A stretch of 64,000 bases of DNA from Ignavibacteriae bacterium HGW-Ignavibacteriae-1 (GTDB lineage Bacteria > Bacteroidota > Ignavibacteria > Kapaibacteriales > UBA2268), in NCBI GenBank assembly GCA_002839825.1, contig PGYU01000012.1, positions 1 through 64,000 on the forward strand, read 5' to 3'. The notes under the pieces were generated by a model, which worked only from the letters and a program-made list of their open reading frames with translations, was not told the DNA's origin and made no database searches. Both the position numbers and the translations under genes were made by a program. The first letter of the stretch is position 1, and each line of letters opens with the position of its first letter. This document shows, one piece after another, positions 8,687-17,289 of this stretch.

Positions 8687-9712
8687 ATGATAAAAACTTT
8701 AGCTTCAAAAATATATGGAATGGTTGTCGGCTCGATTAACAAAAAGCACGATGAAAATGAACCCATTTACCAGTGCAAAGTTCCGGTTATAAGTGTCGGT
8801 AATTTGACTGTTGGTGGCACAGGGAAGACCCCTTTTGTGCAGATGTTGACCAAATTTTTCCTGAGCAAAAATCTTAAAGTGGGAATCATCGGCAGAGGCT
8901 ATAAAAAGGATTTGAAAGGCGAAGTCATTGTTGGCGACGGCGAAAGCATTCTCGCAACGGCTGATGAAGGTGGCGACGAAATGCTTTTATTGGCACAAAC
9001 GCTCAAAGTTCCTGTGATAGCCAATGAAAAAAAGTATCTTGCTGCGAAAAGTATGGAAGAAAAGTTTGACATTGATTTAATAATTGTTGATGACGGTTTC
9101 CAGCACCGCAATTTACATCGCGATATTGATATTTTGTTGCTCGATAGGGAAACGGTCGAAAATCCCGAATTAATCCCTAAAGGGAAATTGCGTGAGCCTT
9201 TGGATTCGATTGAGCGCGCCGATGTTATCTGTCTCGCCGGAATTACGGATTTGGACGAAGAAATAATGAAATTTATCAATCCCGAAAAAATAATTATTAA
9301 AGTTAAGCCTATTAATGCGAATCCTTACGAACTTGGCGATAAAACTCCGCTGAAATTTTCAAAAATTAAGGAAATCCAAGAATCGGTTCTGCCATTTGCC
9401 GGAATCGCTAAACCAGACCGATTCTTCAATATGTTGGAAGGTATGAACTATAAATTTTCGAGCACCAAAGAATTTTCTGACCATCACAAATATAGTGAGT
9501 CTGATATTCAAAAATTAATTTCTTTAGCTACAAAAGCAGGTACGAAATTTTTAGCTACAACCGAAAAAGATGCTACTAAATTAAGCGAATTCAAAGATTT
9601 ATTAGATGCTGCAAACATCACCTGCTATGTATTCCCGATAGCCCTTACAATTTGGGACGGCAAAAATCCATTTTTCAAATTATTAAACTCAGTCATCAAG
9701 GTCAAAAAATGA
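8687..9712 (+). CDS. lpxK: Tetraacyldisaccharide 4'-kinase
   Basis: LpxK phosphorylates the 4' position of the lipid A precursor disaccharide at the inner membrane. The Walker-A-like motif VGGTGKTPF, typical of LpxK, appears near residue 45. Further family segments are IIGRGYKKD, DEGGDEMLL, VDDGFQHRNL and LLDRE. I use the ATG at 8687 (341 residues). An in-frame TTG at 8675 would add four residues and cannot be excluded. The stop overlaps the start of the next gene (ATGA at 9709-9712), so all four genes from lpxB onward probably form one transcript. Confidence 0.93.
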   Translation: MIKTLASKIYGMVVGSINKKHDENEPIYQCKVPVISVGNLTVGGTGKTPFVQMLTKFFLSKNLKVGIIGRGYKKDLKGEVIVGDGESILATADEGGDEMLLLAQTLKVPVIANEKKYLAAKSMEEKFDIDLIIVDDGFQHRNLHRDIDILLLDRETVENPELIPKGKLREPLDSIERADVICLAGITDLDEEIMKFINPEKIIIKVKPINANPYELGDKTPLKFSKIKEIQESVLPFAGIAKPDRFFNMLEGMNYKFSSTKEFSDHHKYSESDIQKLISLATKAGTKFLATTEKDATKLSEFKDLLDAANITCYVFPIALTIWDGKNPFFKLLNSVIKVKK

Positions 9713-10488
9713 GAAAATTTTTGATTTTCGCATTGCTAATTATCATTTGTGCGGCATGTGCACCGAAAGAAAAGCCACTAATCATAGCACTTTCAAAGGG
9801 TGCAGGCTCGGAAAGCTACGAGAAATATGAAAAATGGCTCAAAAGCACCAATCCAAATATCGAATGCATTGATTTGTTTTTTATTGATAAAGACGAAGCT
9901 CTGAAAGTTCTCGAAAGGGCAGATGGCGTTGTTCTCACAGGTGGTCCCGATGTTCATCCATTTCATTATGGCAAAGATTTCGACACATCTCGTTGTGAAA
10001 TTGACTTAGTTCGCGACACTCTGGAATTTGAAATTATTCGAATTGCCCGAAGCAAAGGGATTCCTATGCTCGCTGTGTGCCGAGGCGCCCAAATTATCAA
10101 TGTAGCTTTTGGCGGAACTTTGATAGTAGATATACCCGAAGATACTGATTCAGAGGTGATTCACCAAGTTGAAGAGGGCGATGCCATGCATGAAATTATT
10201 ATCGAAGACAGCTATCTTTCGAAAATTTCCGGGGTCAGAACAGCATATGTAAATAGCAATCACCATCAAGCGGTTGATGCTCTCGCTGCCGGATTGAAAG
10301 CTACGGCTCGAACTGCGGACGGAATTGTCGAAGCATTCGAATACACTGACCAAAAATCAAATTTCATGATTGCCGTTCAGTGGCATCCTGAGAGAATGGA
10401 TAAGTCAGACACTTTATCTGCGAGCATTGCGAAAGAATTTTTGCATCATTCCGAAAAATTCAGACAAGCGAAATCGCTTACAAAGTAA
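9709..10488 (+). CDS. Lipoprotein with class I glutamine amidotransferase / peptidase C26 domain
   Basis: This 259-residue protein has a lipoprotein signal (MRKFLIFALLIIICAAC; lipidated Cys17), so it should be anchored on the periplasmic side. The rest resembles gamma-glutamyl-GABA hydrolase (PuuD-like, peptidase C26). The nucleophile elbow AVCRGAQ holds Cys124, and the C-terminal motif QWHPE supplies His and Glu. GGPDVHPFHY is the usual oxyanion-side segment. Family members hydrolyse gamma-glutamyl amides. A periplasmic lipoprotein form suggests scavenging of gamma-glutamyl compounds or a cell-wall substrate, which is inference. It is translationally coupled to lpxK and overlaps the convergent downstream gene by 11 bp. 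Confidence 0.85.
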   Translation: MRKFLIFALLIIICAACAPKEKPLIIALSKGAGSESYEKYEKWLKSTNPNIECIDLFFIDKDEALKVLERADGVVLTGGPDVHPFHYGKDFDTSRCEIDLVRDTLEFEIIRIARSKGIPMLAVCRGAQIINVAFGGTLIVDIPEDTDSEVIHQVEEGDAMHEIIIEDSYLSKISGVRTAYVNSNHHQAVDALAAGLKATARTADGIVEAFEYTDQKSNFMIAVQWHPERMDKSDTLSASIAKEFLHHSEKFRQAKSLTK

Positions 10489-12439
10489 ATTCTAAAGTCA
10501 CAAATACTCTGCTTTCGGCATTTCCCGCTATTTCATCATAAGCGGAACTGACCGATTTGACGTAATTTTTCGATGTATCCGCATATCTCAAACGCAAAGT
10601 CAGTTGCTGAATTGGCTTAAGATTTACATAAATGAAGCTCCGGTTTCCTGCCCCGAACAATGCAGGAGAATTTGAATAGCCGGGCATAACCGACTCGTAT
10701 TGCCAAATTGATGAATTATACGAATCTGTATCAAATAATGAAATTCGACCACCAAAAGTTAAATAATCCGTCGCTTCAGCTTTGATTTCAAAAAATGCCC
10801 CAACGCCACTTTCATTTGGAATTTTGCTCTCATACTCGAGATAAACATATTCCAATCTGCACCTGAACATCAATCGCGGGTTCGGTTTGTATGCCCAATC
10901 AGCCCGCAATTGATATTTATCTTTCTGGACTAAATGCCTCAAATCCTCAGAATCAGTCACTGCGGATGTTATTTCCTTATGTCGCCCTTTGAAAGTTACC
11001 AGAATTCGTTCCAGCCCCGAATACTGCAATTCCAACATCTTGTCCGTTCCTTTGATAGTGCCCGGGATAGTATATGTTCTACCATGGCTTCGGAATAAGT
11101 CAATATATGTGTTCAAAACGACAGAGTTTGATGCTCGGATACGCGATCCGAAATATAAACCACTTTCGTTAGCCGGACTGTAAAATTCTCCGAAATTATT
11201 GCCGTAAGGACTTCGGAAACTTTTGTCATAATTTCTGTAATGCATTGCGAATTCAATATCTTTCAGCTTGTAAATAGCTGCTAATTTAGCTCCGAGATTT
11301 TGTTTGGCATCGAAACCAAATTCGCCGCCCAACATGAAATCATAATATCGGTAAAATGAATAGACGGAACCTAGCAAACCTTCCTTACCATTAAAAGTTG
11401 AAATTGACTGGGAATTAATCGTTTTTGAAAATTCAACATACATACTATTAAATCCCAAAGTGAAATTCGTGCGGACAAATTCAAGATTCATTCCGCCAAT
11501 TTCTTCTACCACAGCATTCTGTTTCGCAATTTCATTTTCAGTGCGATACAAACCGCTGATATAAATTGATGTTATTTCGCCGCTTTCTTCGTCCAAACTA
11601 CCTGCAAGATTTTTGTAAGAATAAAAGGCTCTGATATTCAAATTTGTATTTTTGCCAAGGAAAATATTTGAAGTGCCGCCCCAACCTCTGAAATTGCCAT
11701 ATTGAAGTGATGAGCGCCACGGATTGAAGCCATTTCCACGTTGAAATGCAGCATCTATAGCGTCCCATGATTTATTTTGGCTGAATGGTGCCCAAGTTAG
11801 TAAACCCATTCCGCTATTAAAACTGAAATCGCCAATTATTAATCGCGCATTTTTGGAATGCAATCCTAAATGGAAACTTGTGAAACTTTCAGAATGAATT
11901 TCTCCCGGCTCTTTTTTAACTAATACGCCACCGTAAAAGTCCGCAATTTCAGTGTCTTGGCTCAATAGCAATCTATTATACAAATCATACGATGGTCCCG
12001 CATAAATTTCCTCTTCAATGCCTCTGGTTTCCTGCAATCGCTCTCTGAATCTGCTTCTGAACTGAATACTTCTGCCTTGAGATTTTCCACGAATATATGT
12101 AGTTTCTTTCAGAATCAATTCAATTTCATGAGGAATTTCGAGCATTCTGCAAATTTCCTCGATTGATATTTCCGGATTTTTATCTACAAGTGAAATAATG
12201 TTATCCGCCATTATCAAATCAATCCCGGGAATTCGAGACAAATCCGCATTAGTCACATTTCCGAGATTCATTTTGTTTTCGCGAAGATATTCGAGCATGG
12301 TTAAATCAGGATTTTCATTAGTTTCAATTGCGATTTCCTCGAAATATTTGCCCTCGTCATATTCTTGCGCTTTTATCTTGAACGTAGCGAATATGCAAGG
12401 TATCAGACAAATCACGCAATATTTGAATATGATTTCCAT
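10478..12439 (-). CDS. Exported protein with helix-hairpin-helix N-terminus and outer-membrane barrel
   Basis: This 653-residue protein starts with a signal peptide ending KIKAQ. Residues about 50-110 contain a ComEA-like helix-hairpin-helix (ADLSRIPGIDLIMADNIIS, then a second LEIPHEIELIL unit). The remaining roughly 520 residues look like an outer-membrane beta-barrel, with alternating aromatic strands and a terminal strand ending VFVTLEFTL. Similar HhH-plus-barrel proteins occur in Bacteroidota, but I know of no assigned function. HhH motifs usually bind DNA, so a role in DNA uptake at the outer membrane is possible though unproven. It lies 7 bp behind the barrel gene at 12447-13262 and is probably in its operon. 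Confidence 0.75.
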   Translation of the reverse strand: MEIIFKYCVICLIPCIFATFKIKAQEYDEGKYFEEIAIETNENPDLTMLEYLRENKMNLGNVTNADLSRIPGIDLIMADNIISLVDKNPEISIEEICRMLEIPHEIELILKETTYIRGKSQGRSIQFRSRFRERLQETRGIEEEIYAGPSYDLYNRLLLSQDTEIADFYGGVLVKKEPGEIHSESFTSFHLGLHSKNARLIIGDFSFNSGMGLLTWAPFSQNKSWDAIDAAFQRGNGFNPWRSSLQYGNFRGWGGTSNIFLGKNTNLNIRAFYSYKNLAGSLDEESGEITSIYISGLYRTENEIAKQNAVVEEIGGMNLEFVRTNFTLGFNSMYVEFSKTINSQSISTFNGKEGLLGSVYSFYRYYDFMLGGEFGFDAKQNLGAKLAAIYKLKDIEFAMHYRNYDKSFRSPYGNNFGEFYSPANESGLYFGSRIRASNSVVLNTYIDLFRSHGRTYTIPGTIKGTDKMLELQYSGLERILVTFKGRHKEITSAVTDSEDLRHLVQKDKYQLRADWAYKPNPRLMFRCRLEYVYLEYESKIPNESGVGAFFEIKAEATDYLTFGGRISLFDTDSYNSSIWQYESVMPGYSNSPALFGAGNRSFIYVNLKPIQQLTLRLRYADTSKNYVKSVSSAYDEIAGNAESRVFVTLEFTL

Positions 12440-12446
12440 GCTGCGG

Positions 12447-13262
12447 TCAGTAGCTTAGTGCCATTCCTATCATTGGCGATATGCCCAAAATGCTGTTATA
12501 TTGGGTCAATAGCACAAAATCAATCGAGTAAATATCTTTTAATAAAATTCCGGCTTCAACGAATGAGGGCGAGTTTCTCCATGCAATTCGCAAATCTGCA
12601 AATTCAAATACCGAATATTTGAAAGCCAAAGCTATTGCGGATTTGTGCGTAATATCAATTATTGCATCGGCGTCTATTTGGGCGTCTTCCATAATTTTGT
12701 AAGAAACACCAACCACTGCAGTTTGCCAAATATATAGCGAGTCGCTTCCGTAAGACGATTTGAGCAAATTCCGTAAGTAAAATCCGGCATCCAAATCGTC
12801 GCTGATTGATAATTTGCTCCCAATATGTACCGAAAATGCTGATTGCGACGAGAATCTGTCAATGTTGATTGTGCTGTAATCGGCTGCAATTCCCACGAGA
12901 ATTTTATCAGATAATTTAGTACTATAGCCCAATTCCGCAGAATATTCATTGTATAAATTATTACCGATGTAGAAAAAATTTGAATTTATAAAATGCTTAT
13001 CCGACAATCCGAACTGAAGATTGATTTCTGCAGGTGTAAGCTCTTTGATGCCGAATCTATAAGGTGAAATTCTTAAATCCGAATTAAATGATTTGCCGGT
13101 TAATTCAGACGCAGGATTTTTTGAATACTTGAATAATGAGGCACTAGCAGTTGCTGATGGAATTGGGTCCATAAGGTATTTGCCGAAAATCTGCGAAAGT
13201 AAGATTTCCGGATTCAGCAAAAACAGAACAAGAACAATTTTGAAAATTTGGCACGGATTCAT
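12447..13262 (-). CDS. Exported beta-barrel protein, PorV/PorQ-like in style
   Basis: The protein has 271 residues with a signal peptide (IFKIVLVLFLLNPEILLSQ). The mature part is made of strand-like segments with regular turns (GIAADYSTINIDRF, FSVHIGSKLSISDDLDAGF, AIALAFKYSVFEF), and it ends ISPMIGMALSY with a terminal aromatic residue, as expected for an outer-membrane barrel. The early motif GKYLMDPIPSATASASLF and the following NPA segment resemble the N-terminal region of PorV/PorQ-type proteins. I would not assign a specific T9SS subunit. It is the first gene of a two-gene minus-strand unit and is divergent from the porD-like gene. Confidence 0.65.
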   Translation of the reverse strand: MNPCQIFKIVLVLFLLNPEILLSQIFGKYLMDPIPSATASASLFKYSKNPASELTGKSFNSDLRISPYRFGIKELTPAEINLQFGLSDKHFINSNFFYIGNNLYNEYSAELGYSTKLSDKILVGIAADYSTINIDRFSSQSAFSVHIGSKLSISDDLDAGFYLRNLLKSSYGSDSLYIWQTAVVGVSYKIMEDAQIDADAIIDITHKSAIALAFKYSVFEFADLRIAWRNSPSFVEAGILLKDIYSIDFVLLTQYNSILGISPMIGMALSY

Positions 13263-13376
13263 AAATGATTTTCCGACAAATCTAAACTTTTAGTAAATTA
13301 TTTCGTTTTAGTTTTAGTACTTTGTGTGAAATTACTTATTTTTAGTAAAATAATCAAGAACAAAATTGGAAATATC

Positions 13377-14276
13377 ATGAATTATTTGAAAATACTTGTT
13401 GTCTTTATGTTAGCGACGCTTGCCATCAAAGCTCAAGAGATTGAAGCTACTGTTTCGGTAAATATGGAGCCTATTCCCGAGGAATACCGGACAAATATAA
13501 TGTCGTTGCAAGGCGATGTTGAAACATATCTCAACAACCAAAGATTTACGAGCATCGAATGGGAGGGACCCAAAATCCCGATTGAAGTAAATATTGCAAT
13601 AACCGGTGGCATGCAGAATAATTATTCCGCGCAGTTGTTCATCGCTTCGAAACGCTATATCTACGGGCAAGAAGGCGGTATGTCCGTAGCTTTAAAATTG
13701 ATTGACCGAACTTGGGTTTTTGAATACAATCGTGGAGCTATGCTATCCTACAATCCTTCGCGATATAATGAATTTACTTCTTTGCTCGATTTTTACATGC
13801 TTTTAATCATCGGATTTGACCTTGATACATATGAATCGCTCAGCGGAAGCCGCGTGTATGATTTAGCCCGTACAATTGTGACTATGGGTGCAGCTTTTGG
13901 CGCCGATGGTTGGCAAACAACTGCTACTCCGGGCGAATTTACTCGATATACGCTAATTTCGGAATTGACCGATATGAAATTCGAGCCTTTGCGCAAGTTA
14001 GTCTTCAGCTATTATTATGACGGCTTGGACGTTATGGCAGAAGACCGCGAACAAGGACTTTCGAATTTAGCATTTGTAATCCAAGAAATGGCAGATTTCA
14101 AAGACAAAAAACTCTCAAGTCCTTCGGTGTTGATTCAAGCATTTTTCGATGCGAAGGCGCCGGAATTAGCTGATATGTTCAAAGGCTACAAAAAACACCC
14201 GGGCGTTTTCCGTGATTTGATGTATTTGGACCCTTCAAATTCGCAAATTTACGACGAAGCTCAACAGGGTAGATAA
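13377..14276 (+). CDS. porD: DUF4835 family protein, PorD-like T9SS component
   Basis: This 299-residue exported protein (signal MNYLKILVVFMLATLAIKAQ) matches DUF4835. Family features are the EIEATVSVNMEPIPEEYR opening, the strand IPIEVNIAITG, the TWVFEYNRGAML-like segment and the DSYESLGG-type region (DTYESLSGSRVYDLA) with GWQ soon after. DUF4835 proteins are named PorD in T9SS annotations and are conserved in Bacteroidota, although their biochemical role is not settled. The ATG at 13377 is used because it gives the signal peptide and has GGAAA upstream; an in-frame ATG-like start at 13326 would add 17 residues with no export signal. Its stop abuts the stop of the convergent sppA gene. Confidence 0.85.
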   Translation: MNYLKILVVFMLATLAIKAQEIEATVSVNMEPIPEEYRTNIMSLQGDVETYLNNQRFTSIEWEGPKIPIEVNIAITGGMQNNYSAQLFIASKRYIYGQEGGMSVALKLIDRTWVFEYNRGAMLSYNPSRYNEFTSLLDFYMLLIIGFDLDTYESLSGSRVYDLARTIVTMGAAFGADGWQTTATPGEFTRYTLISELTDMKFEPLRKLVFSYYYDGLDVMAEDREQGLSNLAFVIQEMADFKDKKLSSPSVLIQAFFDAKAPELADMFKGYKKHPGVFRDLMYLDPSNSQIYDEAQQGR

Positions 14277-16769
14277 TTATTTGACTATATCCCAATAATC
14301 TATAGAAAGCATTGGCATCGGTTTGCCGTTGTTTTGAAGCAAGAAATCTAATGTAGTGATTTCTTGCTTTGTTTTTTCAATGTTGATTCCTACCATGTTT
14401 GAAATAAATGGTATTAGGTCGAACATCTTAGGTGTCGGGAATTCATCAATTGTATATCTTTCGCCTTCTTTGATTCCTGCTTTTTCCTTAGCTAATTGAA
14501 TTGCATCATCCAAACCGCCGATTTTATCTACCAAGCCATTTTTCAATGCATCAGCTCCAGTCCAAATTCTGCCTTGAGCTACATTTTCGACATTATCTTT
14601 GGACATTTCCCTTCCATCAGCTACAAGAGTGATAAATTTGTCGTATAATGCCATGATTTCAATTGTGCGTTGGTCAAATTCATCATCAGTCATATTTCTT
14701 AGCGGCAATCCGATTGGAATAATCGGTAATGTATAAGATTGCCCCATATCGGAATATTTGCCTCTTTTAACCATATCGTAATTTATGCCGAGCGTATCTT
14801 TCAAGCCTTTGTCGTACACCCAAGCACCAATGACGCCAATCGAACCTGTAACAGTGAATGGCGAAGCTATAATGTCGTCGGCATTCATCGAAAGCCAATA
14901 TCCGCCGGAAGCTGCAACCATTCCTTGAGTTACAATTACAGGTTTTACTTCCTTTTTAACTTTAAAAAATGATGACCACGAAGTGCCGCCGGAACTAAAC
15001 GAGATAACTCTAACGTTGTCTTCTCTTTGGTTGAGTAATTTTGAAATATAATCTGAAGCCATTGCATCACCACCGGGAGAATCAACTCTTAAAATCAATG
15101 CCGAATATGAGGATTTTTCTAATATCCATTTGATTGTTTCGGCTGCTTCACGTGCTTTGATTCCTTCGTCCATAGCGCAAACGCCGGTCAGATAATAAAT
15201 CGCGATTTTCTTCTTGGGTGCGCCCCATTGGTCGTCTATTGGTTCTTGGAGATATTGCCTGTATCCGATTGGAACTACTCCAGCTATCTTATAATCTTTT
15301 GATGTTTTCTTTTGCATATCCATCCATCGCCCCATTTCGTCTGCCAATTTTTCTGCAATCGCATCGCTCGGGAAATAGCCGATTTTCGAATCCACAATTC
15401 GGTCAAAGTCGCTTTGGCTGATTCTTCTGGATTTGCAGATTTCATCGCGTGTATTTTCATACCACGAATCTATCAATGCTCGGCGTTGTTCACGTTCTCC
15501 TTCGGACATGTCTGTGCGAGTATAGTCTTCGACTGCCGATTTGTACTTGAAAAATCTCAATTCTTCAAATCCTAGACCCAAATTATCGAACATTCGCTTA
15601 TAATAGCTTCTGCCCGAAGCATATCCTTTTATGCTGAGGTAACCCATCTCATCAATGATGATTTTATCGGCTACTGATGCTAAGTGGTACAAATCCATAG
15701 AGGCTCTGTCAATATATGCCACAATTGTTTTGCCCGAATTTTTGAACTCGAGTAATTTATTTCTAATTTCCCAAATCATTGATTTATTAGCGGAAAAATT
15801 GGTCAAATTGACCACCATGCCTTTTATATACTTATCTTCGATTGATTCATCAATAAGGTGTAACAAATCAATCAATGTCATCGAATCGTCAAACCAGCGA
15901 TTTCGTTGATATTTAATCGTACCTGACAAATCCAATTCTACAAACATATCCTCAGACAAAACATCATCGGTGAATGTCCGGTCATTTCCAAACATTCTTA
16001 ACCCAATTGCAGATTGTGCGAATCCGTCCGAGGAATTTGAAACCTGGTTATAACCCATTCCATATCTTCCGAAACTGACATCTACCCCCAATGAATATAT
16101 TTCATCGCTGAAATAGCGCCCATTGGCTCTGATTCCGGGAGCAAATTCCCATGACAAGCCACCGCTGTAGTTCACTTCTGACAAATTTTTATCATCGAAT
16201 AATGACGCATCAACAAAAAATGTCATCGGGTAATCGGTAAATGGTCGGAGTGCAATTTCAGCAACCGTTTCGGCATTTGAATTCTTCAAGGAGAAGCCGT
16301 AATTGAAAGCTAGGGATAAATTTCCATTGGGTCGAATTAACATCCCAACTTGCATCATGTCACCGAAACCGTATTTACTTGCATGAGAGTTTGACCAACC
16401 GTATGAAACGCCCATCCCAAAAGTTCTGCTGCCAAAGCTTTGTGATATACGGTAGTCATAGGCAGGTTTGCCGTCGTAAAAACGCGACATTACACCAAAC
16501 CCGGTTCCACCAAGTCCGGTGAACAATCCCCAACGCTTAAAACCAATTATATTTTCTTGGCTTGAAATTATCCCCAACATGTCCAAGCTGCTTTGATTGT
16601 AGTTCAATATTGCAGGATTGTCAAATCCATACAGACCAAATTTGAAAGCTCCCGATGATGCTTGCATAAAATCGCGCATTTCGTAATAGGTGGTGAAGCT
16701 TTTTTGTGAAAATGAATTGTAGGTAGAAATCAGCATCAATCCCGTGATGAGAAGTAGTATTCGTTTCAT
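14277..16769 (-). CDS. sppA: S49 signal-peptide-peptidase-like protease fused to an N-terminal barrel-like domain
   Basis: This 830-residue protein has two S49 peptidase halves, as in the 67-kDa SppA type. The general base is expected at Lys410 (in FKYKSAVEDY) and the nucleophile at Ser621 (in GMVAASGGYW). The 211-residue spacing is close to the Lys209-Ser409 spacing of E. coli SppA. The unusual part is the first 280 or so residues: a signal peptide ending SFSQ, then a Gly/aromatic-rich strand pattern like an outer-membrane barrel, with no transmembrane helix. Most SppA proteins are instead inner-membrane anchored. The protease is probably periplasmic and tethered to the outer membrane, degrading peptides or misfolded envelope proteins; this is inference. 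Confidence 0.88.
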   Translation of the reverse strand: MKRILLLITGLMLISTYNSFSQKSFTTYYEMRDFMQASSGAFKFGLYGFDNPAILNYNQSSLDMLGIISSQENIIGFKRWGLFTGLGGTGFGVMSRFYDGKPAYDYRISQSFGSRTFGMGVSYGWSNSHASKYGFGDMMQVGMLIRPNGNLSLAFNYGFSLKNSNAETVAEIALRPFTDYPMTFFVDASLFDDKNLSEVNYSGGLSWEFAPGIRANGRYFSDEIYSLGVDVSFGRYGMGYNQVSNSSDGFAQSAIGLRMFGNDRTFTDDVLSEDMFVELDLSGTIKYQRNRWFDDSMTLIDLLHLIDESIEDKYIKGMVVNLTNFSANKSMIWEIRNKLLEFKNSGKTIVAYIDRASMDLYHLASVADKIIIDEMGYLSIKGYASGRSYYKRMFDNLGLGFEELRFFKYKSAVEDYTRTDMSEGEREQRRALIDSWYENTRDEICKSRRISQSDFDRIVDSKIGYFPSDAIAEKLADEMGRWMDMQKKTSKDYKIAGVVPIGYRQYLQEPIDDQWGAPKKKIAIYYLTGVCAMDEGIKAREAAETIKWILEKSSYSALILRVDSPGGDAMASDYISKLLNQREDNVRVISFSSGGTSWSSFFKVKKEVKPVIVTQGMVAASGGYWLSMNADDIIASPFTVTGSIGVIGAWVYDKGLKDTLGINYDMVKRGKYSDMGQSYTLPIIPIGLPLRNMTDDEFDQRTIEIMALYDKFITLVADGREMSKDNVENVAQGRIWTGADALKNGLVDKIGGLDDAIQLAKEKAGIKEGERYTIDEFPTPKMFDLIPFISNMVGINIEKTKQEITTLDFLLQNNGKPMPMLSIDYWDIVK

Positions 16770-16885
16770 AAATTTAACCTTGAATCTAAAATGTATAGTT
16801 TGAAAATTTTTTCTTTTCGATTTTATTAATAATTCATTACAATATTACGAAAGATTCTTGGTTTATTAAATAAAAAAATAACAAG

Positions 16886-17284
16886 ATGAATACAAAAAAT
16901 CAAAAAATTACAAATGAGATTTTAGTGGAAGTGGTAACCGAATACATTTCCCCTGATAGGGTGCAAGGTGATTCGCGGAATTTCTTTGCATATACGGTTA
17001 CTTTGACTAATTTGGGAAAAAAGCAAGTGCAGTTATTATCCCGTCATTGGATAATAATTAACGCTGACGGCAATCGCGATGAAGTCAGAGGTGATGGAGT
17101 TGTTGGTTTTACGCCGAAATTGTTTCCGGGGCAAACTTTTACTTACACAAGTAATTGCCCGATGGATACTGAGTGGGGCACTATGGAAGGCGAATATACT
17201 TTCATCACAGACGAAGGTGTCTTTTTTCAAGTAGAAATTCCTCGATTTTACTTAGTAATTCCCGCATTATTAAGCAATCAATAA
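16886..17284 (+). CDS. apaG: ApaG domain protein
   Basis: This 132-residue cytoplasmic protein matches ApaG over its full length. Diagnostic segments are the N-terminal VEVVTEYISP, FFAYTVTLTN, LLSRHWIIINADG and the GVVGFTPKLFPGQTFTYTSNCPM region, followed by GTMEGEYTF. ApaG has a fibronectin-III-like fold. It has been linked to Co2+ and Mg2+ tolerance and Ap4A levels in enterobacteria, but no reaction is established. A Nudix hydrolase of Ap4A type lies 4 kb downstream, though not in the same operon. It converges with the chemoreceptor gene, leaving 5 bp between stop codons. Confidence 0.95.
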   Translation: MNTKNQKITNEILVEVVTEYISPDRVQGDSRNFFAYTVTLTNLGKKQVQLLSRHWIIINADGNRDEVRGDGVVGFTPKLFPGQTFTYTSNCPMDTEWGTMEGEYTFITDEGVFFQVEIPRFYLVIPALLSNQ

Positions 17285-17289
17285 GCAAG

